Source of the DNA: an uncultured Collinsella sp.
GTDB lineage: Bacteria > Actinomycetota > Coriobacteriia > Coriobacteriales > Coriobacteriaceae
Direction of reading: 5' to 3'
Length of the DNA: 64,000 nt
Assembly (NCBI GenBank): GCA_937925715.1
Contig: CALAMG010000031.1
Coordinates: forward strand, 36,394 to 100,393
Positions 27,559 to 36,061 of this stretch are shown here, piece by piece. The notes below the pieces were generated by a model that saw only the letters and a list, made by a program, of their open reading frames with translations, had not been told where the DNA came from and made no database searches. Within the stretch, counting starts at the first letter, position 1, and every line of letters starts with the position of its first letter. A program made the position numbers and the translations under genes.

Positions 27559-30324
27559 ATGGATCAGGACCGCCAAAACAGCCAACGCCGCGACGCGCAG
27601 AACACGGAGCGCGAGCAGGATTTTACGACCTACCGCACTGCCCAAAGCTCAAACGATATGGTGCCGACGGTGTTTCGCCGCGGTGTCTACCGCACGATTC
27701 GCGGCAGCCTCAAACGCTTCTTGTCTATCGTCGTGATCACCGCGCTCGGCGTGAGCGTGATGTGCGGCCTTAAGGCGGGTTGCGAGGACCTGTGCGATTC
27801 GGTTGACGCCTACTTCGACCAGCAAAATGTCTATGACATTAACGTGCAGTCGACCTATGGCCTGACTGACGATGATCTCGACGCCATCCAAGAGGTCGAT
27901 GGCGTCGAAACGGCCGAGGGCATCTACACCGAGACCGCCTACACCGCCGTGGGCACAACGCGCGAGCGCGTGGTCGTGCAAAGTCTCTCCAAGGAGAATA
28001 TCGATCAGCCAGTGCTCGTGAACGGCGATTTGCCCGAGAGCGCCGATGAGGTCGCGGTGACTTCGAAGTTCCTGAAGGCTTCGGGCAAAAAGCTCGGCGA
28101 TACGGTGAGCTTTGCTGCCAACGATGCGAGCTCGTCGAACCAAAGCGCCAAGGATCAGTTTGCCGATGGCGATTACACCATCACGGCCGAGGTTCTCGAT
28201 CCCACTGATGTGAGCTCCGACTCGACGGTCAACGCCTTCCGTGCCGCCTCGGCGGCGGACTATAAGTTCTATGTGAGCGAGGACGCCGCGACATCTTCTT
28301 CCTACTCCGCGGTCCACGTGGTCGTCGAGGGAGCCAAGGATCTCAACTCATATTCGGATGCCTACGCGGCAAAGATCAATGAGGTCAAGGGCAATATAGA
28401 GAAGATCCGCGAGGAGCGTGAGAAGGCGCGCGCTCAGGAGCTGACGGTCGACACGCCGACAAGCTTGGATGCGGCCGAGCGTCAGGCCGCCATGCTCTTT
28501 GGGATCGAGCAGGACAACATCAATCGCATGGCCGAGGGCAGCGACGAGCGTGCGCAGGCGCAAGCCGACCTGGACCAGCGCCGTGCCGCCGCCGACCAAC
28601 AGTTTGCCGACGCCCGCGCCGAGCTTTCCGACCTGGGCGAATGCACCTGGTACATCCAGGACCGCGGCAATATCGCAAGCTACTCGAGCGTGGAGAGCGA
28701 TAGCTCGTCAATTGAAGCCATCGCCACGGTGTTCCCGTTCATCTTCTTTATCGTCGCCGTGCTCATCAGCCTTACCACCGCCACGCGTATGGTCGAGGAG
28801 GAGCGCACGCTCATCGGCCTGTATAAGGCGCTCGGCTATTCGCGCGGACGCATCCTGTCCAAATACGTGGACTATGCGCTGTGGGCTTGTCTGATCGGCG
28901 GCGTGCTCGGCAACATCATCGGATTTGTGGGCCTGCCGCTGTTCCTGTTTACGGTGTTCGACGACATGTACTCGCTGCCCCAGATGCTGCTTTCGTACGA
29001 CATCGTGTCCTCGATCGTCTCGGTGGCGCTGTTTGCCGTGGGCGTGGTGGGCGCCACGATTATCGCCTGCCGCCACGAGATGGCCGAGACCCCGGCCTCG
29101 CTTATGCGTCCCAAGGCCCCGCGCGCTGGCTCGCGCATCTTGCTCGAGCGCATCGGCTTTATCTGGCGCCGCATGGGCTTTTTGAACAAGGTCGCTGCAC
29201 GCAACCTATTCCGTTACAAAAAGCGCGCCTTTATGACCATCTTTGGCATCGCGGGCTGTACGGCGCTTGTGATTTGCGGCATGGGCATCCGCGATACGTC
29301 GGTGGCGCTTTCGCCCAAGCAGTACGGGCATATCACGCGCTATGACCTGCTGGCGGTTGCCAATCCCGACGATTTTTCGCAGACGTGCGCGGCATTGGAT
29401 GAGCGAAGCGCAGCCAAGGATTCCGACGTGACCGTGACTTCGACGCTGCCGATTATGACCGACAACGTCACCTTTACATTTGGCGGCAAGAGCGAGACCG
29501 TGCAGCTGATCGTGGTGCCCGATGACCGCACGAACGACCTGGACGACTACGCGCGTCTCGAGGATGAGTCCAAAGAGCCACTGTCTTTGCGTGACGGAGA
29601 CGTGTATCTGAGCAAGAGTTCACAGCTGGTTCTTGGGATTCAGCCGGGCGACACGGCGCAGGTCCAGGATTCGTCGCTCAACGTCGCCAAGGTCAAAGTC
29701 AGCGACATCTCGCTCAACTATTTGGGCAACACGCTCTATATGACGCAGGGCACCTATGAGCGCGCGTTCGGCCGAAGCGCGCGTCTTAACGGCATCTTTG
29801 TGCTGCTTAAGGGCTCGTCGGCCGACCAGATTGCGTTTAGCAAGAATCTTAAGAGTGACGGTTGGCTCACCATCTCGAGCACGGCCGAACATTGGCAGAA
29901 CTACGAGGCGAACTTCACTATCATCAATTCCGTCGTGGTGCTCGTGACCTTTATGGCGGCGTGCCTGTCGTTTGTGGTGGTGTTTACGTTGTCCAACACG
30001 AATATCTCCGAGCGCGAGCGCGAGCTGGCGACCATCAAGGTGCTGGGCTTCCGCCGTGGCGAGGTACACCATTACGTCAACAAGGAGACGTTGATCCTCA
30101 CGGCGATTGGCACCGCACTGGGCGTGCCGCTGGGTGGCCTGCTTGCCGAGAGCTTTACGTACATCCTGCAGATGCCGTCGCTGTACTTTGACGTCGAAGT
30201 CGAGCCGCTGAGCTACGTGCTTGCCGTGGTGCTTTCCTTCGGCTTTACGTTTATCGTCAACCTCGCCACCAACCGTACCCTCAATAAGATCGACATGGTC
30301 GGCGCCCTCAAGAGCGCCGAGTAA
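27559..30324 (+). CDS. Large FtsX-domain ABC permease
   Basis: 921 aa from ATG 27559 (a GTG four codons earlier overlaps the ATPase stop and is possible). First membrane helix at about 40-60 (FLSIVVITALGVSVMCGL), a 320-residue outside region with a charged helical, coiled-coil-like part (about 275-350), then three helices (FtsX domain 1, about 390-500), a second helix-anchored outside region and the final FtsX domain (about 785-915). This is the 2 x FtsX architecture of MacB/BceB-like exporters in Gram-positive bacteria. The N-terminal 40 residues are polar and Gln/Arg-rich. Confidence 0.88.
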   Translation: MDQDRQNSQRRDAQNTEREQDFTTYRTAQSSNDMVPTVFRRGVYRTIRGSLKRFLSIVVITALGVSVMCGLKAGCEDLCDSVDAYFDQQNVYDINVQSTYGLTDDDLDAIQEVDGVETAEGIYTETAYTAVGTTRERVVVQSLSKENIDQPVLVNGDLPESADEVAVTSKFLKASGKKLGDTVSFAANDASSSNQSAKDQFADGDYTITAEVLDPTDVSSDSTVNAFRAASAADYKFYVSEDAATSSSYSAVHVVVEGAKDLNSYSDAYAAKINEVKGNIEKIREEREKARAQELTVDTPTSLDAAERQAAMLFGIEQDNINRMAEGSDERAQAQADLDQRRAAADQQFADARAELSDLGECTWYIQDRGNIASYSSVESDSSSIEAIATVFPFIFFIVAVLISLTTATRMVEEERTLIGLYKALGYSRGRILSKYVDYALWACLIGGVLGNIIGFVGLPLFLFTVFDDMYSLPQMLLSYDIVSSIVSVALFAVGVVGATIIACRHEMAETPASLMRPKAPRAGSRILLERIGFIWRRMGFLNKVAARNLFRYKKRAFMTIFGIAGCTALVICGMGIRDTSVALSPKQYGHITRYDLLAVANPDDFSQTCAALDERSAAKDSDVTVTSTLPIMTDNVTFTFGGKSETVQLIVVPDDRTNDLDDYARLEDESKEPLSLRDGDVYLSKSSQLVLGIQPGDTAQVQDSSLNVAKVKVSDISLNYLGNTLYMTQGTYERAFGRSARLNGIFVLLKGSSADQIAFSKNLKSDGWLTISSTAEHWQNYEANFTIINSVVVLVTFMAACLSFVVVFTLSNTNISERERELATIKVLGFRRGEVHHYVNKETLILTAIGTALGVPLGGLLAESFTYILQMPSLYFDVEVEPLSYVLAVVLSFGFTFIVNLATNRTLNKIDMVGALKSAE

Positions 30325-30386
30325 CCTGTCCTGGGATTCAAGCTGTAGCGAGCTACCGACGCATCCACAACCGCCTTTTTGCATAA

Positions 30387-30429
30387 ACCGCCCCGCCGAA
30401 TGCATACTTCGACGGAGCGGTTGCTTTTT
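30387..30429 (+). terminator. Terminator after the permease gene
   Basis: Imperfect stem ACCGC..CGCCGAA / TTCG..CGG..GCGGT around TGCATAC, followed by TGCTTTTTG. About 60 bases after the stop. Confidence 0.65.
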
Positions 30430-30449
30430 GCCCGCAGGTACCCCAGGGG

Positions 30450-30661
30450 GCGGCGTGCAAAATCTGGAGTATTCAGCATCCCGGAGTCCGCAGGTGCGGG
30501 AACGGGTGCACAAAACCGCGCTGAATGCCCTGGTCCTGGACCCCCAATGCCTCAAGGACCGATCATTTTTTACAGGATGCGGCCCACAGTGCCTGCCTTT
30601 CGCCCAAAATCCAGTATGCAGGCACCCTCGGCTGCTGAATACTCCCAAAAATGCACGCCGC
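30450..30661. repeat. Branched 212-base inverted-repeat element
   Basis: Ends pair as GCGGCGTGCA/TGCACGCCGC (30450-30459 with 30652-30661), then after a six-base mismatched bubble GGAGTATTCAGCA pairs with TGCTGAATACTCC (30466-30478 with 30633-30645). Inside are CCGCA-GG-TGCGG, GGTCCT..AGGACC, and GTGCCTGC..GCAGGCAC (about 30590-30625). A second GCTGAAT at 30520 could compete for the outer arm. It lacks coding character and may encode a structured RNA or be a small mobile element. Confidence 0.6.
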
Positions 30662-30721
30662 ATCCTACCCCAGGCACCCGCAGCAAGAAGACGAATAGTC
30701 TCGGCCTCCCCAGTCACCGCA

Positions 30722-30842
30722 GGAGGCCCTAGGGCTTACCTCCCAAATCTTTCCGCAGGACGGAAGGATCCCGCCGCGCGAAGCGCACGGCGGGATCCTG
30801 ACATGTCCGAGGACGATTTGGGAGGTAAGCCCTGGGGTCTCC
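30722..30842 (-). repeat. Long two-storey hairpin, family 1 copy 4 (3' of pfkA)
   Basis: Outer stem of 27 pairs including two G-T (30722-30748 with 30816-30842), internal loop strands CTTTCCGCAGGAC.. (30749-30764) and GACATGTCCGAGGACG (30800-30815), perfect 11-bp inner stem (30765-30775 with 30789-30799), apical GCGC-GAA-GCGC. On the minus strand the loops read CGTCCTCGGACATG and CTGCGGAAAG. It begins 23 nt after the pfkA stop, same direction. The outer arm contains GGCTTACCTCCCAAAT, resembling part of copy 1 (GGCTACCTCCCAAAA). Confidence 0.9.
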
Positions 30843-30865
30843 GATGAGAGCAGTTTCGGCCGAGG

Positions 30866-31945
30866 CTATTCGTCGCCGAAGCTGATGCCCAACGCCTTGG
30901 CCTCGCGCACCAGATCGCTCTGGGGATCGACATACTTGAGCTTGCCGGCGACATCCTCGAGCGGCATGTGACACATCTTGCCGTCACGCAGGGCGATCAT
31001 GTAGCCAAACTCGCCGCGTAGACAGCCCAGTGCCGCCTCGACGCCGCACTGGGTCGCAAAGATGCGGTCCTGGGCGTCGGGCTGGCCGCCGCGCTGCGTG
31101 TGGCCGGGGATGGCGACGCGGGTCTCGCGACCGGTCTTGGCCTCGATCTCCTTGGCGATGTCGTAGACGATCGACGGGCTCGTGCGCTCGGCGAGTTTCT
31201 TCTTGTACTCCTTCTTGGACAGCGCCGCGTCCTCCTTGGAGATAGCGCCCTCGGCGACGGCCACGATGGTAAAGCGGCTGCCGGTCTCCATGCGATGCTC
31301 GATGGTCTTGATGACGTTATCCATGTCGTAGGGGATCTCGGGAATCAAGATGACATCCGCGCCGCCCGCGACGCCGGCGTATAGCGGGATCCAGCCAACC
31401 TTGTGGCCCATGATCTCGATAACGAACACGCGGCCGTGGCTCGAAGCGGTGGTGTGAATGTCGTCGATGCACTTGGTGGCGACGTCGATGGCGCTCGTAA
31501 AGCCAAACGTCAGCTCGGTGCCCCAGGTGTCGTTATCGATGGTCTTAGGCAGGGCGATAACGTTGAGGCCCTCTTCGCGCAGACGGTTGGCGGTCTTGGT
31601 GGAGCCGTTGCCGCCCAGCATAAACAGGCAGTCGAGCTGCAGCTTATGATAGGTGTGGACCATTGCCGGCACCTTCTCGACGCCGTCGGCCTCGGGAATA
31701 TCCAGGCGCTTGAACGGCGTACGGCTCGTGCCCAGGATGGTGCCGCCACGGGTAAGGATGCCGCTAAAATCGGCGGGCGTCATGACGCGGAACCGGCTGT
31801 AGATAAGGCCCTGGTAGCCGTCCTCAAAACCATAGATCTCAATAGGCTCTTCGCTATTGGTCATAAGCGTTTTGACAATGCCGCGCATGGTGGCGTTGAG
31901 CGCCTGGCAGTCGCCGCCACTGGTAAGAAGACCGATCCTAAGCAT
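30866..31945 (-). CDS. pfkA: 6-phosphofructokinase with mixed ATP/PPi-type residues
   Basis: 359 aa. N-terminal LTSGGDCQALNATMRG (8-22), GGNGSTKTANRL (111-122) and PKTIDNDTWGT (133-143), then MGHKVGWIPLYAG and PGHTQRGGQPDAQDR. It phosphorylates fructose-6-phosphate. The Gly in GGNGS is typical of ATP users while the Lys of PKTIDND is typical of PPi enzymes and of actinobacterial ATP-PFKs; the Asp of GGDGS is replaced by Asn. Phosphoryl donor is therefore uncertain. Monocistronic, followed by a family 1 hairpin. Confidence 0.9.
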   Translation of the reverse strand: MLRIGLLTSGGDCQALNATMRGIVKTLMTNSEEPIEIYGFEDGYQGLIYSRFRVMTPADFSGILTRGGTILGTSRTPFKRLDIPEADGVEKVPAMVHTYHKLQLDCLFMLGGNGSTKTANRLREEGLNVIALPKTIDNDTWGTELTFGFTSAIDVATKCIDDIHTTASSHGRVFVIEIMGHKVGWIPLYAGVAGGADVILIPEIPYDMDNVIKTIEHRMETGSRFTIVAVAEGAISKEDAALSKKEYKKKLAERTSPSIVYDIAKEIEAKTGRETRVAIPGHTQRGGQPDAQDRIFATQCGVEAALGCLRGEFGYMIALRDGKMCHMPLEDVAGKLKYVDPQSDLVREAKALGISFGDE

Positions 31946-32085
31946 GATGAATCCTTCCGGGCAAGTTATAACATGCGCATAAGTTTACCCCCGCACACTG
32001 TTGATACGGGGGTAAAACGTGTTAGCTCAAGCGTATAGAAATGTAAACAACGTCAGGCGAGCGTAAGGTCGACGAGCCTGGGTCC

Positions 32086-33171
32086 TTACAGTGCGAAGGC
32101 GTCGACGTCGCCCCAGTGGCGGCGCAGCGTAATGGCGGCGGCGGGTTCGGTATTGTCAAAGACGACCGACCATTGCGTATTGCTGGTGATGTCTTCCGGA
32201 TTGGGTTCTTGCGCTGCGGCACGCAGGGCTTTCCAGACAATCGTTTCGTCCTGGGCACCGACATGGGCGTCAAGGACATCGGCGATTGCGACGGCGCGCT
32301 CTTTACCATGGCCCAGCTCGCCATTCTTTTGGTTGGGCAGCACTTCGTCGCCATAGCAGGCGTAGAAGTTCGTGACCTGGCGAACAGGGGTCGCTTTGAA
32401 AGCACGGTCCGGATCGCGCGGATCCCACTCTACTACGCGCGCGTCACCGGCGGCGTCGTTGATAAAGAAGTGGTAATCGCGTCCTGCCATGGCGTGCATG
32501 TCGTAGGCGGAAAGCAGGTCGACAGCTTCTTGCGTGGTGGCGGCACGGTCGAGCACCAGACGGATGGCGAGCGAGGTATTGATGACGGGGCGTTGCGCGT
32601 CCTGGTCACAGGGCTTGGAATCCAGAGTGAGTACGGCAATGGACACGCCGCATTCGTTAACACCGTCGAGCTGGGCAAACGGGCCCATGAGTGCGGCGGC
32701 GCGTCCGGCGACGGAGTCAAGCGGAGTGTTATCGCCCAGGTTGTTAAGGGCGGCAAACCCGATGGAGGCATGGCCGCCACGTGGGTGATTGCGCACCAGC
32801 AGCGCCGAGGTGTCGTCCTTAAAGTCGTAATTGCGACCGGTGCGCACGCGGCCTTCGGCATCTACGGCGACAAAAGCGCTGCAGGCAAAGTGGGGCGCCT
32901 GGACATGTACCGGCACACCGGGCAGCACCTGCGCCACCACGGCATCGATGTAGGCCTGGTCGTCGCGCACGCCAGCGGCGATGATGCGATCAAGATCGTA
33001 GTCGTAGGCGATGTCGATTGCGTACAGGTCATAGCCATCCGCGTAGCCGGTCAAGCGTTTGAGCGACGCGGCGGACTTGATTTGCTTGCGGTAAACGATG
33101 CCGGCGGCAGCGGCAAGGCCGACGGCGACACCCGCGACACCGCAGGCGATGGCAATGTTACGTGGCTTCAT
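32086..33171 (-). CDS. Membrane-anchored Ntn-hydrolase-like amidase (choloylglycine hydrolase / acyltransferase group)
   Basis: 361 aa. A membrane anchor or signal helix at 6-26 (IAIACGVAGVAVGLAAAAGIV), a 70-residue segment, then Cys97 in HFACSAFVA followed by GRNYDFKDD (112-120). That Cys plus GRNYDF pattern is typical of linear-amide Ntn hydrolases (penicillin V acylase, bile salt hydrolase, acid ceramidase-like C45 enzymes), which mature so that Cys becomes N-terminal. Bile salt hydrolases normally have Cys2, so this one would need cleavage of about 96 residues. The substrate is unknown; an extracytoplasmic N-acyl amide is plausible. Confidence 0.7.
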   Translation of the reverse strand: MKPRNIAIACGVAGVAVGLAAAAGIVYRKQIKSAASLKRLTGYADGYDLYAIDIAYDYDLDRIIAAGVRDDQAYIDAVVAQVLPGVPVHVQAPHFACSAFVAVDAEGRVRTGRNYDFKDDTSALLVRNHPRGGHASIGFAALNNLGDNTPLDSVAGRAAALMGPFAQLDGVNECGVSIAVLTLDSKPCDQDAQRPVINTSLAIRLVLDRAATTQEAVDLLSAYDMHAMAGRDYHFFINDAAGDARVVEWDPRDPDRAFKATPVRQVTNFYACYGDEVLPNQKNGELGHGKERAVAIADVLDAHVGAQDETIVWKALRAAAQEPNPEDITSNTQWSVVFDNTEPAAAITLRRHWGDVDAFAL

Positions 33172-33332
33172 GACGGCTCCTCTCGTCCTGTTAGCGTAAT
33201 TGTCGCAAAAGGAGCGTGGGCATGATGGCTCAACTTGGCGAGCGGCGCGGGATTAAACACGGAATGAAGAGTGCGGCGCTGGCGCGGCGGGGTATGCTGG
33301 AAGGGACCATCAACCCAGCGAAAGGGGAGAGC

Positions 33333-34718
33333 ATGACGGATCAGGAAACGCCCGAGCGCGCGCATGTGACGGCCGATGATATCGAGGCCGCCAACGACCT
33401 TATCGACTTTATCGAGGCATGCCCCAGCATGTTCCATACGGCGGCGACCATTATGGCCGAGCTCGACGAGGCGGGCTTTACCTACCTGCCCGAGAATGCG
33501 GCGTGGGACATCGAGCCGGGCGGGCGTTATTACACGCAGCGCAACACCTCGAGCGTTGTTGCCTTTAAGGTGGGCGAGGACCTGGCCGCGACGTGGGGCG
33601 AGGACGGCGTTGCCGGCGACTATCATTTTCAGCTCACGGCGTCGCACAGCGACTCGCCTACGTTTAAGGTTAAGGCCGTGCCCGAACTCGACGGCGCAGG
33701 CGAGACGCTACGCCTGAACACCGAGGCCTACGGCGGCATGATCGACTACACCTGGTTCGATCGCCCGCTGGCGCTCGCGGGCCGCGTGCTGGTGCGCGAG
33801 GGCGACCGTATTGAGAGCCGCTTGCTTGCCACCGAGCGCGAGGTCGCTATCATTCCGAGCCTTGCCATCCATATGAACCGCGGCGTCAACGAGGGCTTTG
33901 CGCCCAACCGCGCCGTCGACCTGTGCCCGCTCATCAGCGCTGGTGACCTTAAGCAGGGCGACTTTGATGCCCTGATCGCCGATGAGCTGGACGTTGAGCC
34001 CGAGCAGATTCTGGGCCGCGATCTGTTCCTGGTCAACCGCCAGGATGCGCGCATTTGGGGCTGGGCCGACGAGTTTTTCTCGACGCCCAAGCTTGACGAC
34101 CTGGCCTGCGCCTATACCTCGCTACAGGCATTTTTGGGCGCCGAGAACGCGCACGACGTCTCGGTCTTCTGCTGCTTTGATAACGAGGAGGTTGGCTCCG
34201 AGACCAAGCAGGGCGCCATGTCGACCTTCTTGGCCGACGCGTTGCGACGCATCAACGGGTCGCTGGGCTTCGATGATGAGTCGTACCATCGCGCACTTGC
34301 CGCCTCGATGCTCGTGAGCTGCGATAATGCGCATGCCGTGCACCCCAACCACGCCGAGAAGTGCGATGCCCGCAACCAGGTCGTGCTCAACGGCGGCATC
34401 GTCATCAAGGAAGCCGCCAACCAGCACTACTGCACCGATGCCTTTAGCCGCGCGGTGTTCCAGGCTATTTGCGATGACGCCGACGTACCCACGCAGGCCT
34501 TCGCCAACAAGAGTGATATGGCGGGTGGCTCCACGCTCGGCAACCTGTCGAACATGCAGGCGAGCATGCATGCCGTGGACGTGGGCCTGCCGCAGCTGGC
34601 CATGCACTCGAGCTACGAGACCGGCGGCGTGCGCGATGTGATGTACGCCATCCGCGCCCTCACGGCCTTCTACGAGTGCAACCTAACCATCAACGGCGCC
34701 GAAAGCGTGGAACTCTAA
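33333..34718 (+). CDS. M18 family aspartyl aminopeptidase
   Basis: 461 aa, family-typical. Metal ligands visible as His105 and Asp107 in TASHSDSPTFKVK, the FDNEEVGS Glu pair (about 283-290) and the C-terminal LAMHSSYETGG His. It removes N-terminal acidic residues from peptides in the cytoplasm as a large dodecamer. ATG 33333 follows aaaggggagagc; the frame opens at 33216 without homology. Convergent with the dehydrogenase gene; a stem with TTTTAT tail directly follows the stop. Confidence 0.9.
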   Translation: MTDQETPERAHVTADDIEAANDLIDFIEACPSMFHTAATIMAELDEAGFTYLPENAAWDIEPGGRYYTQRNTSSVVAFKVGEDLAATWGEDGVAGDYHFQLTASHSDSPTFKVKAVPELDGAGETLRLNTEAYGGMIDYTWFDRPLALAGRVLVREGDRIESRLLATEREVAIIPSLAIHMNRGVNEGFAPNRAVDLCPLISAGDLKQGDFDALIADELDVEPEQILGRDLFLVNRQDARIWGWADEFFSTPKLDDLACAYTSLQAFLGAENAHDVSVFCCFDNEEVGSETKQGAMSTFLADALRRINGSLGFDDESYHRALAASMLVSCDNAHAVHPNHAEKCDARNQVVLNGGIVIKEAANQHYCTDAFSRAVFQAICDDADVPTQAFANKSDMAGGSTLGNLSNMQASMHAVDVGLPQLAMHSSYETGGVRDVMYAIRALTAFYECNLTINGAESVEL

Positions 34719-34759
34719 AACCTGCCAAAAAGGGACAGGTTTATTTTGGCAGGTTTTAT
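34719..34759 (+). terminator. Terminator formed by a GGGACAG-group repeat
   Basis: AACCTGCCAAAA (34719-34730) pairs perfectly with TTTTGGCAGGTT (34744-34755), then TTATC. The loop holds AGGGACAGGTTTA. It starts on the base after the aminopeptidase stop. Near-identical unit at 35955. Confidence 0.75.
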
Positions 34760-34854
34760 CTGGGCAAATGCCGCAATGCTAACGGTAAGAGAGCCGCTAG
34801 GACCCCGTCGACAGAGTCGACGCCAGCGAAACGCCGCAGGTAGAGCAAAAGTCA

Positions 34855-34958
34855 GCGAGAGCCCGCCAGAGCGAGCAAGGTGACGTGAAAGAGGAGGGCA
34901 TAGGCCTTTTGGCCATGCCCGACGATTGAACGTCAGATTGCCGCTCTGGCGGGCTCGC
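34855..34958 (-). repeat. Long two-storey hairpin, family 2 copy B (3' of the dehydrogenase gene)
   Basis: Outer stem of about 17-19 bp (34855-34873 with 34942-34958, one bulge), a mismatched step, TGACGT/ACGTCA, then constant loop strands, then inner stem GGGCAT.GGCC-TTTT-GGCCATGCCC. On the minus strand the loop strands read CGTTCAATCGTCG (34920-34932) and CTCCTCTTTCACG (34884-34896), identical to those in 51338-51424 although the paired arms differ. 41 nt after the minus-strand stop at 35000. Neighbouring small hairpins: CGTCGAC-AGA-GTCGACG (34807) and one at 34972-34996. Confidence 0.85.
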
Positions 34959-34999
34959 AGCGTCGAGGGGTTCCGGCGTTTGGCAAAACGCCGGAACAA

Positions 35000-35935
35000 T
35001 TAGTGTTCGATCCAACAACGTAAAGTTTCGCCGGCCTGCAGGTGACGCAGGTTCTCCGCGGCAATGTCGACCACATTGTTGAGCGTGGCTGCCAGGTGGA
35101 ACCAGCCGGAGACGTGCGGCGTGATGAGCATGTTGGGTGCATCCCACAGCGGGCTTGTCGCGGGCAGCGGCTCGGGGTCGGTGACGTCGACCGCGGCGCC
35201 GGCGAGATGTCCCGACTCCAGGGCGGCAACCAAGTCGTCGGCGACCACAAGGTCGCCGCGGCCGCCGTTGGCAAAGAAGGCGCCCGGTTTCATCGCGGCG
35301 AAGAACTCGGCGTTCGCCAGGCCGCGGGTCTCGGGTGTGCTGGGCATAAAGGAAGCGACGATGTCAGCCTCGGCCAGGCGCTCGGACAGGGCGTCCATGC
35401 CGTCCATGTCCTCAAACACAATGGGATAGACGAGCGGATGGCGCTTGATGCCGCGGACGTGCGCGCCCATGCTGCGGCAGAGCGTGGCAAAGTGGCCGCC
35501 GATATCGCCCGCGCCCAGCACCAGCACGTTGGCATTTTTGAGCGAGGTGACCGGCCCTAAGTCCTCCCAGCGATGCTCACGCTGCAGGTCCTGGTAGCCG
35601 GGCAGGCGCTTCATCATAGACAGCACCATGGCAAACATGTGCTCGCTCACAGCCTGGCCGTAGGCACCCACCGAGCAGGAAAGCTTAGCGTCGGCCGGCA
35701 CGGTGCCGGCGGCCAAGTAATCGTCATAGCCGGCGGTCTGCAATTGCAACAGCTGGAGATGCTCGCATGCCGTGAGCATGCCAGGGTCGATGTTGCCAAG
35801 GATCACGTCGGCATCGGCGACCTGCTCGTGCGTGGCGGCGTCGGCGCTCGTGTAGATAAAGTCCTCGCCCGGAGCGCTCGACTCAAGAATTGCGCGATGA
35901 CGGTCGTTGACGGGCAGCAAAACCAGGATGTTCAC
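35000..35935 (-). CDS. D-isomer-specific 2-hydroxyacid dehydrogenase
   Basis: 311 aa. NAD-binding VLVLGAGDIGGHFA (about 137-150), catalytic Arg in NGGRGDLV, Glu in DVTDPEPLP and His in TPHVSGW give the full triad. It interconverts a 2-oxoacid and a D-2-hydroxyacid using NAD(P)H; the substrate (glycerate, pyruvate or other) is not evident. GTG start at 35935 (VNILVLLPVNDR) is preceded by ggagagg; the frame extends further upstream through a repeat but has no homology there. Confidence 0.87.
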   Translation of the reverse strand: MNILVLLPVNDRHRAILESSAPGEDFIYTSADAATHEQVADADVILGNIDPGMLTACEHLQLLQLQTAGYDDYLAAGTVPADAKLSCSVGAYGQAVSEHMFAMVLSMMKRLPGYQDLQREHRWEDLGPVTSLKNANVLVLGAGDIGGHFATLCRSMGAHVRGIKRHPLVYPIVFEDMDGMDALSERLAEADIVASFMPSTPETRGLANAEFFAAMKPGAFFANGGRGDLVVADDLVAALESGHLAGAAVDVTDPEPLPATSPLWDAPNMLITPHVSGWFHLAATLNNVVDIAAENLRHLQAGETLRCWIEH

Positions 35936-35954
35936 AAGCAGTCCTCTCCGCTCG

Positions 35955-35989
35955 ACCTGCCAAAAAGGGACAGGTTTATTTTGGCAGGT
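35955..35989. repeat. GGGACAG-group small palindrome before the dehydrogenase gene
   Basis: ACCTGCCAAAA (35955-35965) pairs perfectly with TTTTGGCAGGT (35979-35989); the loop AGGGACAGGTTTA is the same as at 34731. Lies in the leader of the minus-strand gene. Confidence 0.75.
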
Positions 35990-36004
35990 TATATCAGGCA
36001 AAAC

Positions 36005-36052
36005 GCTAAAAAACGCCGGATGCAAGACGAGCGTGCCCGTCAGCATCCGGCG
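36005..36052 (-). terminator. Rho-independent terminator of map
   Basis: CGCCGGATGC (36014-36023) pairs with GCATCCGGCG (36043-36052); on the minus strand it is followed by TTTTTTAGCG. Starts nine bases after the map stop. Confidence 0.9.
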
Positions 36053-36061
36053 CATCCACGG

